Assembly: GCA_029204225.1 (NCBI GenBank)
Contig: CM055109.1
Location: forward strand, 46,779,895-46,843,894
Origin: Diphasiastrum complanatum
Lineage: Eukaryota; Streptophyta; Lycopodiopsida; Lycopodiales; Lycopodiaceae
Length of the DNA stretch: 64,000 nt
Reading direction: 5' to 3'
The notes under the pieces are model-generated. The model ran no database searches. It was not told where the DNA came from and worked only from the letters and a program-made list of their open reading frames with translations. Positions 13,291 to 47,589 of this stretch are shown here, piece by piece; position 1 is the first letter of the stretch, and each line of letters opens with the position of its first letter. The position numbers were made by a program, and so were the translations under genes.

Positions 13291-14190
13291 GGTGCTGGAG
13301 TAGTAGAATAAGTTTTGGTCTTTTGTTTCATTGTGATGGCAACTTATTAATCCTCCAACCCAATGCAACCCAATGTTGTCGTCCATCCTTCATCTTGCTC
13401 TTGCTGCTCTTGATGATGTTGCTGGCGGAGGGAAAGAGGCAAGGCCAGCTTGAAGAGAGAGAATCATGGAGACTTAGTTGATTTATTCGCTTATCAAGTA
13501 TCTCGCATTAGTTTTGCAGGAAATGTAGGCAGGCATGGATGAAACAGACAAACAACAATTAATGCAAGAAAGTTAAAGAGGAATAAGTAATGGAAAATCG
13601 GTAGAACATATAGTGAAGTTTCATTATCTGAGTTTTGCCGGGATCATCAATGTAATTGGGAAGAAATGTGATCTGTGGGGTCAAAGATCACTGGCGCTGC
13701 AGTTTCTGCAACAATGGACAATGCTTTGATGTCAAAGTTGAAATCTGAGATATAGAAGTGGCATTGAAGCCAATTCTCAAGCGGTCACATGACGCACACA
13801 CACTTGGTAGCGTCTGGATCAAGCCATGGCGCCCGCTGCTTTTATACTTTCTACATGCAATTTTTTGGTTCTCCATTTAGTATGATAGAGAAAATTTGTG
13901 ATTCCATCCATTTCAGCCCATTTCTTGGAAAGGATAGCTATTTGGTGCAGATGAATGTGATTTTCTACGATGATAAAGATAGGAATATAATTTCATTTCT
14001 CTGAGAATCTTGAAATATCTCCCACCCGGGAATGCAATTATCCTTAACTTGCAAACTGGAAAGAGAGAGCTAACCAGATGTGCGTCAGTGGCCATGTTCC
14101 GACTCATCTCTATGTGTGTTTACAGGTCGAACTTAAACTTAAGTCATCTTAGTGTTGTAAGCTGTAAAATAAATTGTATGTATAATGTTC
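13291..14190. other. Unassigned non-coding stretch
   Basis: No gene, repeat end or splice-consistent exon was recognised. GC content is slightly higher around 13680-13850. Short open frames here lack domains. Confidence 0.45.
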
Positions 14191-15830
14191 TCAACTTTTT
14201 ACATAGATTATATCGAGATGAGCAGGTTTGCCACTATATGAGAAAGATATAATATAAAACAACATGCCCTCCCCAATCATTTTTCCAAGGTTTGCCACTA
14301 TAGAATTCCATGATCTAGAGTACCCGAGATGTATCTCAAGATCCTTTGCATTTTTCCAATGTATCACTAATGGATCTTGCATATATTGACTTAGCCTACA
14401 CACACTAAAGCATAGATCAGACCTAGTTATGGTGATCCACATTAAGGAGCCTATAAGTTGCCTATAAAGAGTGATGTCCATAAAGGATGCTTCGTCACTT
14501 TTATTGAGCACTTTTACATTTTGCTCCATTGGGGTTTCTACATGCTTGCAATCTTTTGAATCTATTGAGCAAACTTTGAGCATACTTAGATTGACTAACG
14601 AAGATGAAATCTGAACCTCTAAGTACTTCTATGCCCAATATAAAGTGAAGTTGACCAAGATCTACCATCTTAAACTCTAGAGATAGATTTTTCTTGGTTT
14701 TCTCAATACCATCAATGCTATCACCACTAAGAATGATGTCGTCTACATAAATCAATAAAAGTACAATGCCATTTACATCATACATTATGTACAAAATTGG
14801 ATCATATTCACTTTGAGCGAATCCAATAGAAACTAAGAAATCATGATGTCTTTAATTCCAAGACCTTGATGCTTGCTTCAAACCATATAAGCTCCTTTGA
14901 AGATGACATACTTTACCCTCCATCCCAAGCTTGATGAAGCCTTGGGGCTGCTCCATGAAGATTTCTTCTTCCAAATAACCATTTAAGAATGCATTAGAAA
15001 CATTCATTTGAAAGAGCATCCAACCAAAATGTGAAGTAGGTGCAAGAAGTAACCTTATTGTGACCATCTTGGCCATGGGTGCCAAGGTTTCTCCATAATC
15101 TATGCCCTTTGCTTGAGCATATCCTTTGGCAACTAGCCTTGCCTTGTGCTTGCTTACACTTCCATCCATATTGAGTTTTACCTTAAAAACACCCATTTAC
15201 ATCCAATCACATTCTTAAGAGTCTATCAACAAGGATCCATGTGCCATTCTCCATCAAAGCATTGTATTCATCTAACATAGCTTGTAACCATTTGCTCTTG
15301 CACTTGGTGAAAAGAGCCTTGTCATCTCCATCATTGAGGGAGAGCTTCTCCATCCTTGACTTTATGTGAGTTCTCCTACTCTCTTCGGCCATGAGGACTC
15401 CTTGGATATCTTCAAGTGAGGGCAACTTTCCCATAATTTCATAGACTTCCACCAAGTTAGCAAAAGCCACACTTAACCATTCAAGATTAGTTGAACAAGT
15501 TCACTTTCCTTAATGGAATCTCGTATGTAAGCAAGCTCCTTGTTTAAGTCCCTTAACTTTCAAAACATATGAATGTCCACTCTCTCCTTTATCTTGAAAA
15601 CATTGAAGGATTTGATTCTTCAAGGATAGCAACCTTGAAGTATTCTTGGATTCATATATCTTTTGAAGAGTTTCCCATGCTTCTTGAGCTTGACTAGAAT
15701 TGCATTCACTTGATGAGCACTTGTCAAAATCTTTGGCCTGACCCCAAAATTGAATTTCTAAGATCTCAATAACTCTAAGAACAACCTATTACAATACCAA
15801 AGATAAGGATCTACCTTCTTGATTGAAAAT
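14191..15830 (-). pseudogene. Truncated Copia element: gag piece joined to RT
   Basis: Read from right to left on the minus strand: a gag segment near 15800-15590 (EAWETLQKIYESKNTSRLLS), then 15470-15207 with KWLQAMLDEYNALMENGTW. RT follows at 15196-14852 (KARLVAKGYAQ, FLNGYLEEEIFMEQPQGF, RSLYGLKQAS) and 14794-14501 with IYVDDIILSGDS. Then comes ETPMEQNVKV...SLMWITITRSD, down to about 14310. Protease, most of integrase and RNase H are missing, and several frameshifts separate the pieces. The encoded RT is close in wording to that at 1-1318, so it is the same lineage. It ends near a 15-bp direct repeat, AGGTTTGCCACTATA, at about 14224 and 14289. Confidence 0.85.
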
Positions 15831-16972
15831 ATTCCTTATGATAGACTCCACAAATCGAGTAGCATCAATATGAGGAAGTGTAAAATACTTGTTATTTTGA
15901 TCCAATTGATAAGAGATGACCACAACTCGGATTTTGAAGCTTCAAGTGTACATAATCCCTTGGAATCCATGGCTTGGCATGATGTATAGTTTTTGAAGTG
16001 TGCTACATGTATATAGACACATTTATGGAACATCTTGTAAGGGATCCTTTAAGAGGTGGTGAAAGATCCTTCATCGACATCATTCTCTATTGGAGTTTCA
16101 AAAGTTCCTTGTTTGTAGCTGGATTTTTTAGACACTTCTAAAAGCTTTCATTCATCTATCAAGAGAGAATTCCATGCTGTTGCATTAGCTAATGTAGATA
16201 TTGTCCTTGGGAAACAATGGCATTTTGATAAGAATAAGTCATTGAGAATTAATTTTGTTGAAAATTTTTTATCTTTTATGCATCAAAATTCTTTGAAAAA
16301 CCATTAGATCCATCTTCACTCAAATTGATCAAGGATTGAAAATACTAATCATAGATTATGTCTAGATAGCAATCAATGTTTGAATTGCATCAAAATCTAT
16401 CTAGATTACAAATCAATGTATTGATTCCTAGCTTATCTTGGCTTGAACTCAATGAATTAGATCCAAAACTACACACGTGTGAATGTACGGCCTGCTGCCG
16501 CCTGTGTATTGTACCTGCAACTCCAATCTCATTCAATGATCATAAAAAATCATATGCCAATAGCATTCATCAATCAAATCATAGACTCAAACTAGTGAAG
16601 AAGGAAAATCTCGAATTTGCTCATTAGTGGATGGAAATCCCATCACATATTTATACAGGTAGAGCTTGGATATGAGCATATTAGGGATTCTATGTATTCA
16701 TCACAACCTAACCATAAAATCTAACCTAAAGATCCACTTGATCCACCCTATTTAGGGCCAATACCTCGAGATCCAAAAACAATGAGAAAATTGCTATTTT
16801 AGGCTCCTATTTTTTCTCTACCCTATCTATGCACTCTTTGGACACATTCCAAAGGTACCATTCCAAAGCTAGGTTAATGATTTGACTTAGAATAAGGTAT
16901 CCTATACTTTTGGCATGTGTGACATCCCACATCATGGCCTCAAAGTCATTTACAAGTGGAATTTATGCAACC
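15831..16972. other. Probable LTR/leader remnant without coding sequence
   Basis: Follows the 5' side of the minus-strand Copia remnant and precedes the next element's LTR. It contains CACACGTGTG at 16472-16481, a decamer otherwise seen only in LTRs here, which suggests part of a decayed LTR. No primer site was found to confirm it. Short open frames have no domains. Confidence 0.4.
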
Positions 16973-17616
16973 TGCGAAAGATTTTAGATCCTTAAGATCC
17001 AATCTACTTGAATGAGCTTTGGTTAGAAAGAGAAATACACTACCAATTTCACCAATGTAGAAAAATCAGCATCTACACACAATTGCAAACACTAATAGAA
17101 CTTGATCAAACTTGAATGAAATGATTATGTACTGTTGCTGTCCGTACAAAACCAGCAAGCTACTGTATTTCACACGTGTGGATCCAAAAATAGCAAATAT
17201 AGATCATTCTACACATAGAATTGCAAGCAATCACCAAGATAGTGCACCAATGGATAGTAGAACCCAAGATAACCATGTATAAGCATGAAATGAGATAGAG
17301 AAGAGAGAAGATGACTCTCTCCATGAGTTACATCCTTTTATAGTAGGTCCAAACCCTATTTGGCCACTTGGCTTTCCCACCAAAATGCTAACCCTACCAA
17401 TTTTGGGTCTAGATTCAATGTACCCAACTTATTCAAATTGAATCTACTCAAACTCGCATTCTATCTTTCCCACACTTTCAAAAAGTGTTTATTCAAATGA
17501 AATTTAGACTAATGAACTTTGAAAAGTCAACCTCTAAGTCTAAAACAAGTTTTGGCCTCAATATGCCAAATATGGAAATATTGCAAAATGTGATGAAACT
17601 AGTTGAATCTTTCACA
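16973..17616 (-). repeat. 3' LTR of the Copia deletion derivative
   Basis: 644 bp, matching 20613-21261. It contains CACACGTGTG at 17171-17180. Its right edge (...CTTTCACA) is followed by CTCCCTCTTC, which on the minus strand is the purine-rich GAAGAGGGAG tract expected before a 3' LTR. Confidence 0.9.
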
Positions 17617-18172
17617 CTCCCTCTTCAACTAGTTTTAGCATAGACTTTGATAATACTCCAAGTGAGGTCCTATGCTTCATGAACAAGTCTTTTCCCAATG
17701 CTTTCGTGAAGATATCAGCTACACATTCCCTTGAAGACACATGTTGAAGCTCCACCTCCTTTGCAATGACTCGCTCCCTCACGAAATGATATTGTATCTC
17801 AATATGCTTGCTCCTAGCATGAAAGATAGGATTGGATGCCATTCTTTGGGATGATTGATTGTCACAAAAGATGATTGGGCTCTCTGAAATGTCCAGCAAG
17901 TGAAGATCCTTGATCATCCTTTTGATCCATACCATCTCCTTTGTGCAATGTGTAAGAGCTTTGTACTCGGCCTCACTAGATGACAATGAGATAATGGCTT
18001 GTTTCTTTGACATCCATGATATAGCTCCATCACCTATGAAAATACAATAAGAACTAATGGATTTCCTATCCATTATATCTCCAGCATAGTCCGAATCTAA
18101 AAATCCAAAAAGATTAGTTGATGATCCCTCATACAATATGCCAAAATCTCGAGTTCCAATGATGTACCTCAA
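17612..18172 (-). pseudogene. Copia RNase H segment
   Basis: Contains YIIGTRDFGILYEGS, LDSDYAGDIMDRKS, GAISWMSKKQ, SSSEAEYKALTH, CDNQSSQRMASNP, HARSKHIEI and FTKALGKD, which together form the RNase H end of a Copia polyprotein. The catalytic-type residues (DSD, E in SEAEY, D in CDNQ) are all retained, unlike in the copy at 1-1318. The frame ends a few bases inside the 3' LTR. It is separated by a stop and frame change from the chimeric ORF upstream, so as it stands it is a fragment. Confidence 0.88.
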
Positions 18173-18289
18173 AACTCGCTTTCCTAGCTTCCAATGCTCC
18201 TAGCATAGTTTTTGCCAATAGAACTTTGATCCATCATAAGAATGATCTTCTTCCTAAGAATAGATCTCCTTTCAATGATCATGTAATGC

Positions 18290-19660
18290 TCAAAATAGAA
18301 ACAACCATAATTGATGATACTCCATGAATGAGCCTCCAAAAATTGACAATCTCCAAGTATTGGCATCAAGTAGCTCAACACTTGAGAACTTAGCCATGGA
18401 TGAGTGACATAATGAACCTCTAATAGCTTCATTTCCATCAGCAAAATCAGCCAAGAATGCTAGTACAAATCCAACATCAAAACAATGCTCACCAATGTAG
18501 CTGGTTTTACCATATCTTGACAATTTGCACACATCCACATGAAATTGCTCAAACATGAGATAGAACAAGTAAAGTAAACTTGAACAACACTTCCTTGCTG
18601 CTCCTTTGACCTTATTTGAGTCTTCAATATGCTGCAAAAATAGATCCATAACACCTTTGCCAATTACCTCTCCTTTGATGCTCTTGACTAGCTCCAAATT
18701 GCCAACTTCCCTTTTGACTAGTTGAAGCGCTTTGAGATCAACCTCTTGATCTTCAACTTGACCATCAAAGTCATTGAAAAAAATTTGTTTTCCAGATCCA
18801 TTACTTGATTTTACAGCAAGATAACATCCATCCACTTGCATAGCTCCATGTACACAAGAAGATCCTCCAAAAGATGTTCCACTCTTCATAAGAGACCGAT
18901 ACTCAAGATCCATTGGTTGGATCCACTCCTCTTCTTTCCTTGCTTGATCTACACTTGTAGGCTCATCCAAAGAGGTTAGGAAAGCAACATAATTTCCAGA
19001 AACTACTTGCTTACCCTTTTGATCATATGTGAGCCTTGAAGGTACTTGTCTTTCTCTTGATGTTCTCCTTGGCTTTTGACTTGATGAAGGTCCATCATCA
19101 CCACCATCCAAAGTAGAATCCTTCTCATCAACATCAAGAATGTTAGATCCATCTACTTTACCATCAATCATACTTGAAGACACCTTTGGAATGTTTCCCT
19201 CATAAAAAATGACATCTCTACCAACAATCACTTTGTTAGTAGAAGGAATGTAAACCTTGTAGGCTTTACTCACCTCACTATATCCAACAAAAATACCTCT
19301 TCTTGAAGATGGATCCTCCTTGGTCCTATCATCAAGAGTAATGTTGACATAGCATGTGCATCCAAAGTTTCTTAGAAAGTTGATACTCGGCCTCCTCTTG
19401 AATAGCATCTCAAAAGGTGTCCTTCCATCCAAAATAGCACTCGGCCACCTATTGCACAAGAAATTGGCACACAACAAAGCTTGATCCCAAAATGGTTTGT
19501 CAAGATTAGCACTTAACCTCATAGCTTTAGCACTTTCACATAAAGTCCTATTCGTCCTTTTAGCCACTCCGTTTTGTTGTGGGGTCCTTGATGTTGTATA
19601 CTCCCTCTTGATCCCATGCTCATCACAAAAGGCCTTGAACTTGTTAGATATGTTCTTCAT
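18290..19660 (-). CDS. Chimeric ORF: Copia integrase C-part fused to an unidentified protein segment
   Basis: 456 codons, uninterrupted. Residues 1-250 are Copia integrase and linker: NKFKAFCDEHGIKREY, TPQQNGVAKRTNR (the HARTPQQNGVAERKNR motif), RPSINFLRNFGCTCYV, RRGIFVGYSEVSKAYKVY, SRLTYDQ, WIQPMDLEYRSLMKSGT. At the point where RT normally begins (WELV..), the protein changes to a sequence with no RT motif. This part includes KSSNGSGKQIFFNDFDG, VKREVGNLELVKSIKGE and GEHCFDVGFVLAFLADF. I do not recognise this part. It looks like helical, alpha-repeat-like host protein sequence captured by the element, or an unfamiliar element domain. The start codon is only the first Met after the gag junction. 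Confidence 0.65.
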   Translation of the reverse strand: MKNISNKFKAFCDEHGIKREYTTSRTPQQNGVAKRTNRTLCESAKAMRLSANLDKPFWDQALLCANFLCNRWPSAILDGRTPFEMLFKRRPSINFLRNFGCTCYVNITLDDRTKEDPSSRRGIFVGYSEVSKAYKVYIPSTNKVIVGRDVIFYEGNIPKVSSSMIDGKVDGSNILDVDEKDSTLDGGDDGPSSSQKPRRTSRERQVPSRLTYDQKGKQVVSGNYVAFLTSLDEPTSVDQARKEEEWIQPMDLEYRSLMKSGTSFGGSSCVHGAMQVDGCYLAVKSSNGSGKQIFFNDFDGQVEDQEVDLKALQLVKREVGNLELVKSIKGEVIGKGVMDLFLQHIEDSNKVKGAARKCCSSLLYLFYLMFEQFHVDVCKLSRYGKTSYIGEHCFDVGFVLAFLADFADGNEAIRGSLCHSSMAKFSSVELLDANTWRLSIFGGSFMEYHQLWLFLF

Positions 19661-19940
19661 TCTTTTGCAAACAAGAAAAGATTTGTCTTCTTAGAGTCAA
19701 CACTCTAGAAGTAGACTTGGATTCATAAAGCTTCTTCAATGAATTCCAAGCTTCCAAAGATGATGTGCACTTACCAACTTCCTTGAGAAGTTCATTGGTA
19801 ACATTCATCTTTATCATGTGTAGAGCCTTCTTGGCCCTCTTGTCATACCTCAATTGATCTTGTTGTGTTGCTGGTCTCTCCTCCAAACCTACAACAATAT
19901 CCAAAACATCATTCATCTCAAGAAGTGACTCCATCCTCAC
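19644..19940 (-). pseudogene. Copia gag N-terminal fragment
   Basis: Contains QLRYDKRAKKALHMIKMNV, LEAWNSLKKLYESKSTSRV and LTLRRQIFSCLQ, typical of Copia Gag (UBN2/DUF4219 type). It stops at 19644, where the deletion fuses it out of frame to the integrase C-part. Confidence 0.85.
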
Positions 19941-20600
19941 TTTTCATAATGAATAGTTACTTGAGGTAAGCCTATCATTGGCTTCCAACATGACTCCAAT
20001 TGAGGTTGCCATGTAGCAATGACCTGATCTTCTCTTTCAACCTGTTTCAATGCACAAAGCACTCTTTTGAACAACAACGAATGCTTTCAAAAGAAATCAC
20101 CAAGATTTGAAACTATCTCACAAATTCTCTTCTAGCACTTATCCAAGCAAATCAACACATAGAATCATGGAATCTTGATCAACCTATGATCTATCCTCAA
20201 TCTTATGACTTTTGTCACTTCCTAAGATTGAAACACACTCAAATGAAGTCCAGCAACCTCACTATCTAGAGATCCAATCAAAATTAGGGTTTTGACAAAA
20301 TCACAAAAAATTGACTATTCCAAATCTACATGCAAATGCTGAAAATTTGATATGCAATCTATAAGCCACCACTTAGGCTGAACCAATGATCCAAAAATCA
20401 TCCAAATCCGGCATGTGAATTCAAAAAACGGAATTGAACAAGTATATTGACCTATTTAGTGTTTTGATCTACAAAAGATCCAATCTACAAAAGCAAAAAA
20501 TCCGATTTTGGTGTAGAATCCTTTCTAGCATGCTCTAGACTTGATATCTTCACCAAATCATTGATAGATATGATTTCCTCCTTCATAACCTGGAACACCA
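19941..20600 (-). other. Leader of the Copia deletion derivative
   Basis: About 0.65 kb between primer site and gag on the minus strand. No other feature seen. Confidence 0.7.
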
Positions 20601-20612
20601 GCTCTGATACCA
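20601..20612 (-). promoter_or_regulatory. Primer-binding site (initiator tRNA-Met)
   Basis: TGGTATCAGAGC on the minus strand, immediately after the 5' LTR end ...CTTTCACA. Confidence 0.9.
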
Positions 20613-21261
20613 TGTGAAAGATTTCAGATCCTTAAGATCCAATCTACTTGAATGATCTTTGGTTAGAAAGAGAAATACACTACCAATTTCACCAATGTAG
20701 AAAAATCAGCATCTACACACAATTTGAGATGCAAACACTAATAGAACTTGATCAAACTTGAATGAAATGATAATGTACTGTTGCTGTTTGTAAAAAACCA
20801 GCAAGCTACTGTATTTCACACGTGTGGATCCAAAAATACAAATATAGATCATTCTACACATAGAATTGCAAGCAATCACCAAGATAGTGCACCAATGGAT
20901 AGTAGAACCCAAGAGAACCATGTATAAGCATGAAATGAGATAGAGAAGAGAGAAGATGACTCTCTCCACAAGTTACATCCTTTTATAGCAGGTCCAAACC
21001 CTATTTGGCCACTTGGCTTTCCCACCAAAATGCTAACCCTACCAATTTTGGGTCTAGATTCAATGTACCCAACTTATTCAAATTGAATCTACTCAAACTC
21101 GCATTCTATCTTTCCCACACTTTCAAAAAGTGTTTATTCAAATGAAATTTAGACTAATGAACTTTGAAAAGTCAACCTCTAAGTCTAGAACAAGTTTTGG
21201 CCTCAATATGCCAAATATGGAAATATTGCAAAATGTGATGAAACTAGTTGAATCTTTCACA
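20613..21261 (-). repeat. 5' LTR of the Copia deletion derivative
   Basis: 649 bp partner of 16973-17616, with CACACGTGTG at 20817-20826. Confidence 0.9.
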
Positions 21262-21364
21262 CAAACTAGCTTGTGTAAATTTAACATGGATCATGTACCT
21301 TTACAACATGTTATCGGTACATAACAAATGACATTAATCTATTATGTTGGGTTATACCCAATTA

Positions 21365-24484
<3,120 letters not shown>

Positions 24485-24838
24485 TTGTCTAGTCTTGCAG
24501 AGAGCATGCTGAGTGAAGTCAGTCGGCTTGATGGCACTAACTTTAGCATATGGAAATTCAAGATCAAGAACATTCTTGAAGACAAAGAATGTTGGAAGCT
24601 TGTGACAAGTGAGGTGCCTATTCCAACATCTGAACTTGAACTCAAGGACTATATCAAGAGAGGGGAAAAGGTACACGAGATCATCAACATGCCAGTGAGG
24701 GATAATGTGATTCCTCTAATCAGGTCAGCCAAAGGTCCTGTGGATGCATGGCACAGTCTTTGTGCATTGTATGAGACAGCAAGTACAACAAGGTTTCTCT
24801 ACTTGAAGAACAAGCATACTTCGTTGTTAAGCTCTTTA
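24485..24838 (+). pseudogene. Copia gag N-terminal fragment
   Basis: Opens with MSSLAESMLSEVSRLDGTNF, followed by SIWKFKIKNILEDKECW, DNVIPLIRSAKGPVDAWHSL and TRFLYLKNKHTSL. This is the DUF4219 plus UBN2 start of a plant Copia Gag. The frame ends soon after and no primer site or LTR is nearby. It is an isolated, truncated copy, related to the minus-strand fragment at 38332-38526. Confidence 0.75.
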
Positions 24839-27180
24839 CTATTAAGAGGCACAATGTTTTGTTAATGTGGCCATGTTGTTTTATATATGTCCTTCGTGGT
24901 CCATAAATTCAGCATTTGGCCAATATTCTTGGTCTTTGAGGATCACGTGTATGCTTTGACCCACATCGTGGCAAGTATTCGTACACACACCTTTGATAAC
25001 AATTCATGATTATGTTCCATGTATATCATTTGCTCTTGTCATGACGTGTTCTATTGAGCTACAAATTTGTCTTTATAAACATTCTCCAATCTACTTGTTG
25101 CAATCACTAAGAGGAATTCAAGGTTACTACACGTGATTGGACTTTATTTTGTGAATATTATATCATTTACTAACCATATATATGTATTCACGGTCTGTCA
25201 AATTTGGCACAAATTTATGCAATAGAGCTGACTGACCACATACTTTAGGTGTTCTTGTTTGTATTGTTGAGTTGACTTGGAATGCCTAATCCAAGCATAT
25301 AGCATGATAATTCATATCAATTGGCATTTTCTCAAAGTTCCAATTCTTTTACCAATACCACATTATATACATTTTGGCAACTCTTAGGGATATACACTCA
25401 TGAAAGCTTTCTCTACTTGCTCCACATTCACTTCAAAATGTGCGCTTTTGATAGCATCTTCATCATCTTGCAACTTTACAATTGTTTGTATTTTCAGGCA
25501 TCACCATTTCTTGTGTAGCGGCATTCAGGAAAGTCTCTGTTTTTTCTTATATGTCCTTATTTCTGTTCTAAATCTGAGTTGAAACTCCCATCCTCATTTT
25601 AGAGGAAAGGGAGTGCTGAACAATTCACCACTATTGGGGAGGACAAGGATAGTGTTTTTAGAAGTTACATGCATCGCATGGGCATGTGCCAGGGGTACAG
25701 GCCCAGATTCAGATTTCCAGTAGATTTACTAGCATTCAGACTTATTTAATGTTAGAAGTGTGCAGTACTAATTTTTATTAGACCATATGCAATAGGCCTG
25801 GAGGAGCCATCATTTGTTAATTAGCACTGATTGAGATGGAGCTCACCAATGCTTTGGTAGTTGGGCCATTGAACATATGAACCCAAGTAGTTATAAAGTA
25901 GACCTGATGCTTTTTCATTAGTTAGATGATTGATTGAGATCTCGATTTTATTTTTAGACTGAAGTCCATTATATTTCCTCACCATTGTCATATTGGTATC
26001 CATTAGATCCAGAAATTTGCAACTGTGACCTCATTTCCAGTTCTTTTTAGTATAATTGCATTTCCTTTTTGTACTTCTGTTGTTAAGCTTGTAGCTGATA
26101 ATGTAACAGCATAGAAAGTACCTCCTAGTAATAAGTTCTAAGAAGTTTCCCTAGGTAAGAGCACCTTGCAGCTTTATTGAAGTATGCTTGAATGATAGAA
26201 ATATTTCCTGATGGTTACTCTTAAAATGCACTAAGTGCAATCCAAATTCATCTCAAGTCTAGAAAAGCATCTCTACAGATGCAACCACGAGAAAACCTTT
26301 GGAATTGGAGAGCGATCACTCGATATTTAACAAACTAGAAATGTTTGACGAAACATGAGGCGTGCAAATTACGATAACGTTACCGTATTCAGGCTACAAC
26401 CTTTCATTCATCAAAATATCAGTCAATAAACTTCACCTAGTTTGGCTTATAGACGGTTCAAAAAAATTGCAATTATAACCACTCACAATAGTACCTTGAG
26501 GAAGCAAGCAGGGATAACAACATTCTTGACACAATATAGTGAAAGGTTGTTCAAACAATTTTCAATTGAAAATGCTAAAGATTAATAGAGGGAACTTTCT
26601 TCAGTCACGGCTTTCTTCAAGATGCATAACATCGTAGCACTTAACAAACCATTAGAACCTTCTTCATCAAATAGAAGAATAGTGAGACAGGCAAAGCCCA
26701 ATGCATCTAATCCACAGAACAAAACTGCTCGTTTTGTATACTCATCTACAAGACCAATTAAAAAACTGGTCATTGATTACTCTTCTTCAGACGACCTACA
26801 ATCTGCTTACCCAATTAAATATCAAAGAGGTTTCTGTCTCCCCAAAAAAATCAATATTAAAATTTGATTTGTTAAAGAAAATACACAAGCCTGCAATGCT
26901 GTGGAAATTAGGCATCCACACATCTGTCAGTTTACCAAGCTTGAACATCGGCACTCTGCAAACTCATCTATCAAGAGCAACTACAAAAGCATATGAAAAT
27001 CTTAAAACCAGAAAACACATCCTCTCCAGAGACATTTTTTAAGAGGCCTTTCTCAAAATAAGACATACATTCCAGCTATTTTGCAAAGCAGGCGATTGAA
27101 TACACTCAACATGCTCCATCCATCCAATGGCTTCTGCAGTAGAAAATTTTGCCTATGCTTTGGAGCCAATGGAGCAGTAC
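24839..27180. other. AT-rich DNA, right part probably CBL 3' UTR
   Basis: No gene recognised. Since the CBL stop codon is at 27183-27181 on the minus strand, the DNA just left of it should be its 3' UTR. A minus-strand AATAAA at 26178-26173 is one candidate poly(A) signal, but only transcript data could fix the end. Confidence 0.4.
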
Positions 27181-46014
<18,834 letters not shown>

Positions 46015-47170
46015 CTGCAAAATAATGACTGATTGGTGTGAAATGGAAGAACAAAGTCTAGAAACTTTGTAAGTCAACTCTCAAGTGACACCCAACTTTA
46101 ACTGAATCATGCAACCTTTTTGGGTTTTTGTTTCATCAAACATCTTAGTTTAAATGAGTTATTGAGATATTCAAGATAATTTGTTTAGCTTTGTCCTAAA
46201 AGACCTGCTATTTCTAACTATATTCGTCATGGTGCATTAGTCTTACCTCATATGATTGGGCTAGTATCTCACAACTACAAATCATGTGCTTTCATGTATG
46301 ATAAAAAAACTAAGTCCTCAGTCGCACACCAAATTATCCTTGTAGAGTTTGCGGACCCACCCCCTTGATGCCATACTCCAGTTCATCACATGTATCCAAC
46401 GATTCAAAGAGTTCCAAGCTTCTGAGCAGTGACAATGTTACATGCCAATTCGAATCGCCAAATTCTTTCCGATTTCAATCGGGTAGCCAGTTTCAAATTG
46501 GAACATGGTTCGAACCTTTTTTGGGTATTTTTTTTTCGTTTGTTTGTTTTATAATAGGGGATTTTATTGCTAGACACACTGCTGAATCTGCTGGTTGCAA
46601 GAATCAAAGGTGAATGGTAATGATCCATGGAGAGCTTCTACATGAATAGTTAGAACTTAAAGCGGCTTGTTTCATGCATGTGAAAAGCAGGGGAATTCGT
46701 TGGATCACCAGGTTTCGTGTTATGCAAAAGGAGATGGAATTGTAGAGTTGTATTGTCTAAGGAGTTATATCCTAGGCAATCTTTAACGGTGCATCATGCT
46801 ATGCTGACTCCAAAAGATTGTAATTCTGTGTCAAACCTATTTGCAGTGTGGAGAAAAGAATAAACAAGAAGGTTATGACAAGTTTGAGATTCGAGAAGGC
46901 TGTAGATGAGTACAATTGTACAAGGATCTGGCATCTGCTTGCTAAGAAGACTGAGTACTCAAGAATATAATTGAGGTACTATATCTCATGATCTCAGATC
47001 ATGCCACATGGTCATTGGTGAATGTAGTCTACTAGTTTGTTGCGAAGGTTTAACCAAGGCACCTCCCCCCGGCACCCATACACGCACTTAGCACTAAGCA
47101 CTTAGAAGTTAGAACTTAGCAATTGCCAATGAGCACTTGTCATTCAAGTTGATTCTTGAAGATGAGATAA

Positions 47171-47172
<2 letters not shown>
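46015..47172. other. Upstream CBL intron sequence, no gene
   Basis: No upstream CBL exon (the SFQLYDLKQQGFI-type exon expected next) was found. Contains a short palindromic cluster at about 46443-46525 (AATTCGAATCG, AATTGGAACATGGTTCGAACC in pieces). Confidence 0.5.

Positions 47173-47213
<41 letters not shown>
47173..47213. repeat. CT microsatellite at the 5' side of LINE copy A
   Basis: About 20 CT units, followed within 10 bp by the GCTGACTGGGCGC repeats that precede ORF1 of LINE A. Confidence 0.95.
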
Positions 47214-47215
<2 letters not shown>

Positions 47216-47221
47216 GGGCAC

Positions 47222-47570
47222 GCATGCTGACTGGGCGCTGACTGGATGGTGATGGGCGCTGACTGGGCACGCATTCTGCTGACTGGGCCACTGCTAACTG
47301 GGCGCGCATTGCTGACTGGGCGCGCATTTCAGGGCGCTGAGGACGCGCATTTCCTTGCTGACTGGGCATGCATTGATAACCGGGCGCTGACAGGGCGCAG
47401 TTCTAGGGCGGACAGGGCGCATTTCTAGGGCTAACAGGGGGCGCATTCCTGATGACTGAGAGCTGACTGAGCGTTGAATTATTTCTAGGGCTGACAAGGC
47501 ACGGAGATGCGGATTCTGGACTGACCGGGCAGATTGAACTGCACTGAGCTGACAGCACTGCGGCTTCTAT
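47222..47570 (+). repeat. GCTGACTGGGCGCGCATT degenerate repeats, probable LINE A 5' UTR
   Basis: About 15 irregular copies of GCTGACTGGGCGC(GCATT) and GGGCTGACAGGGCGC lead directly into ORF1. Tandem GC-rich 5' UTR repeats are common in LINEs; promoter function is inferred. Confidence 0.65.
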
Positions 47571-47589
47571 TGCTCGCTGGGCACCAGCT

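Larger units (their letters stand above)
16973..21261 (-). mobile_element. Copia deletion derivative carrying a foreign ORF segment
   Basis: LTRs at 16973-17616 and 20613-21261 match closely, and the primer site TGGTATCAGAGC lies at 20612-20601. Flanks CAACC (16968-16972) and CAAAC (21262-21266) are a one-mismatch candidate target duplication. On the minus strand the order is gag N-part (19940-19644), a junction deleting the rest of gag, protease and the integrase N-terminus, the integrase C-part, an unrelated 0.7 kb open segment in place of RT, and RNase H (18172-17612). The element cannot be autonomous. Near-identical LTRs argue for recent movement using enzymes from another copy. Confidence 0.88.
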
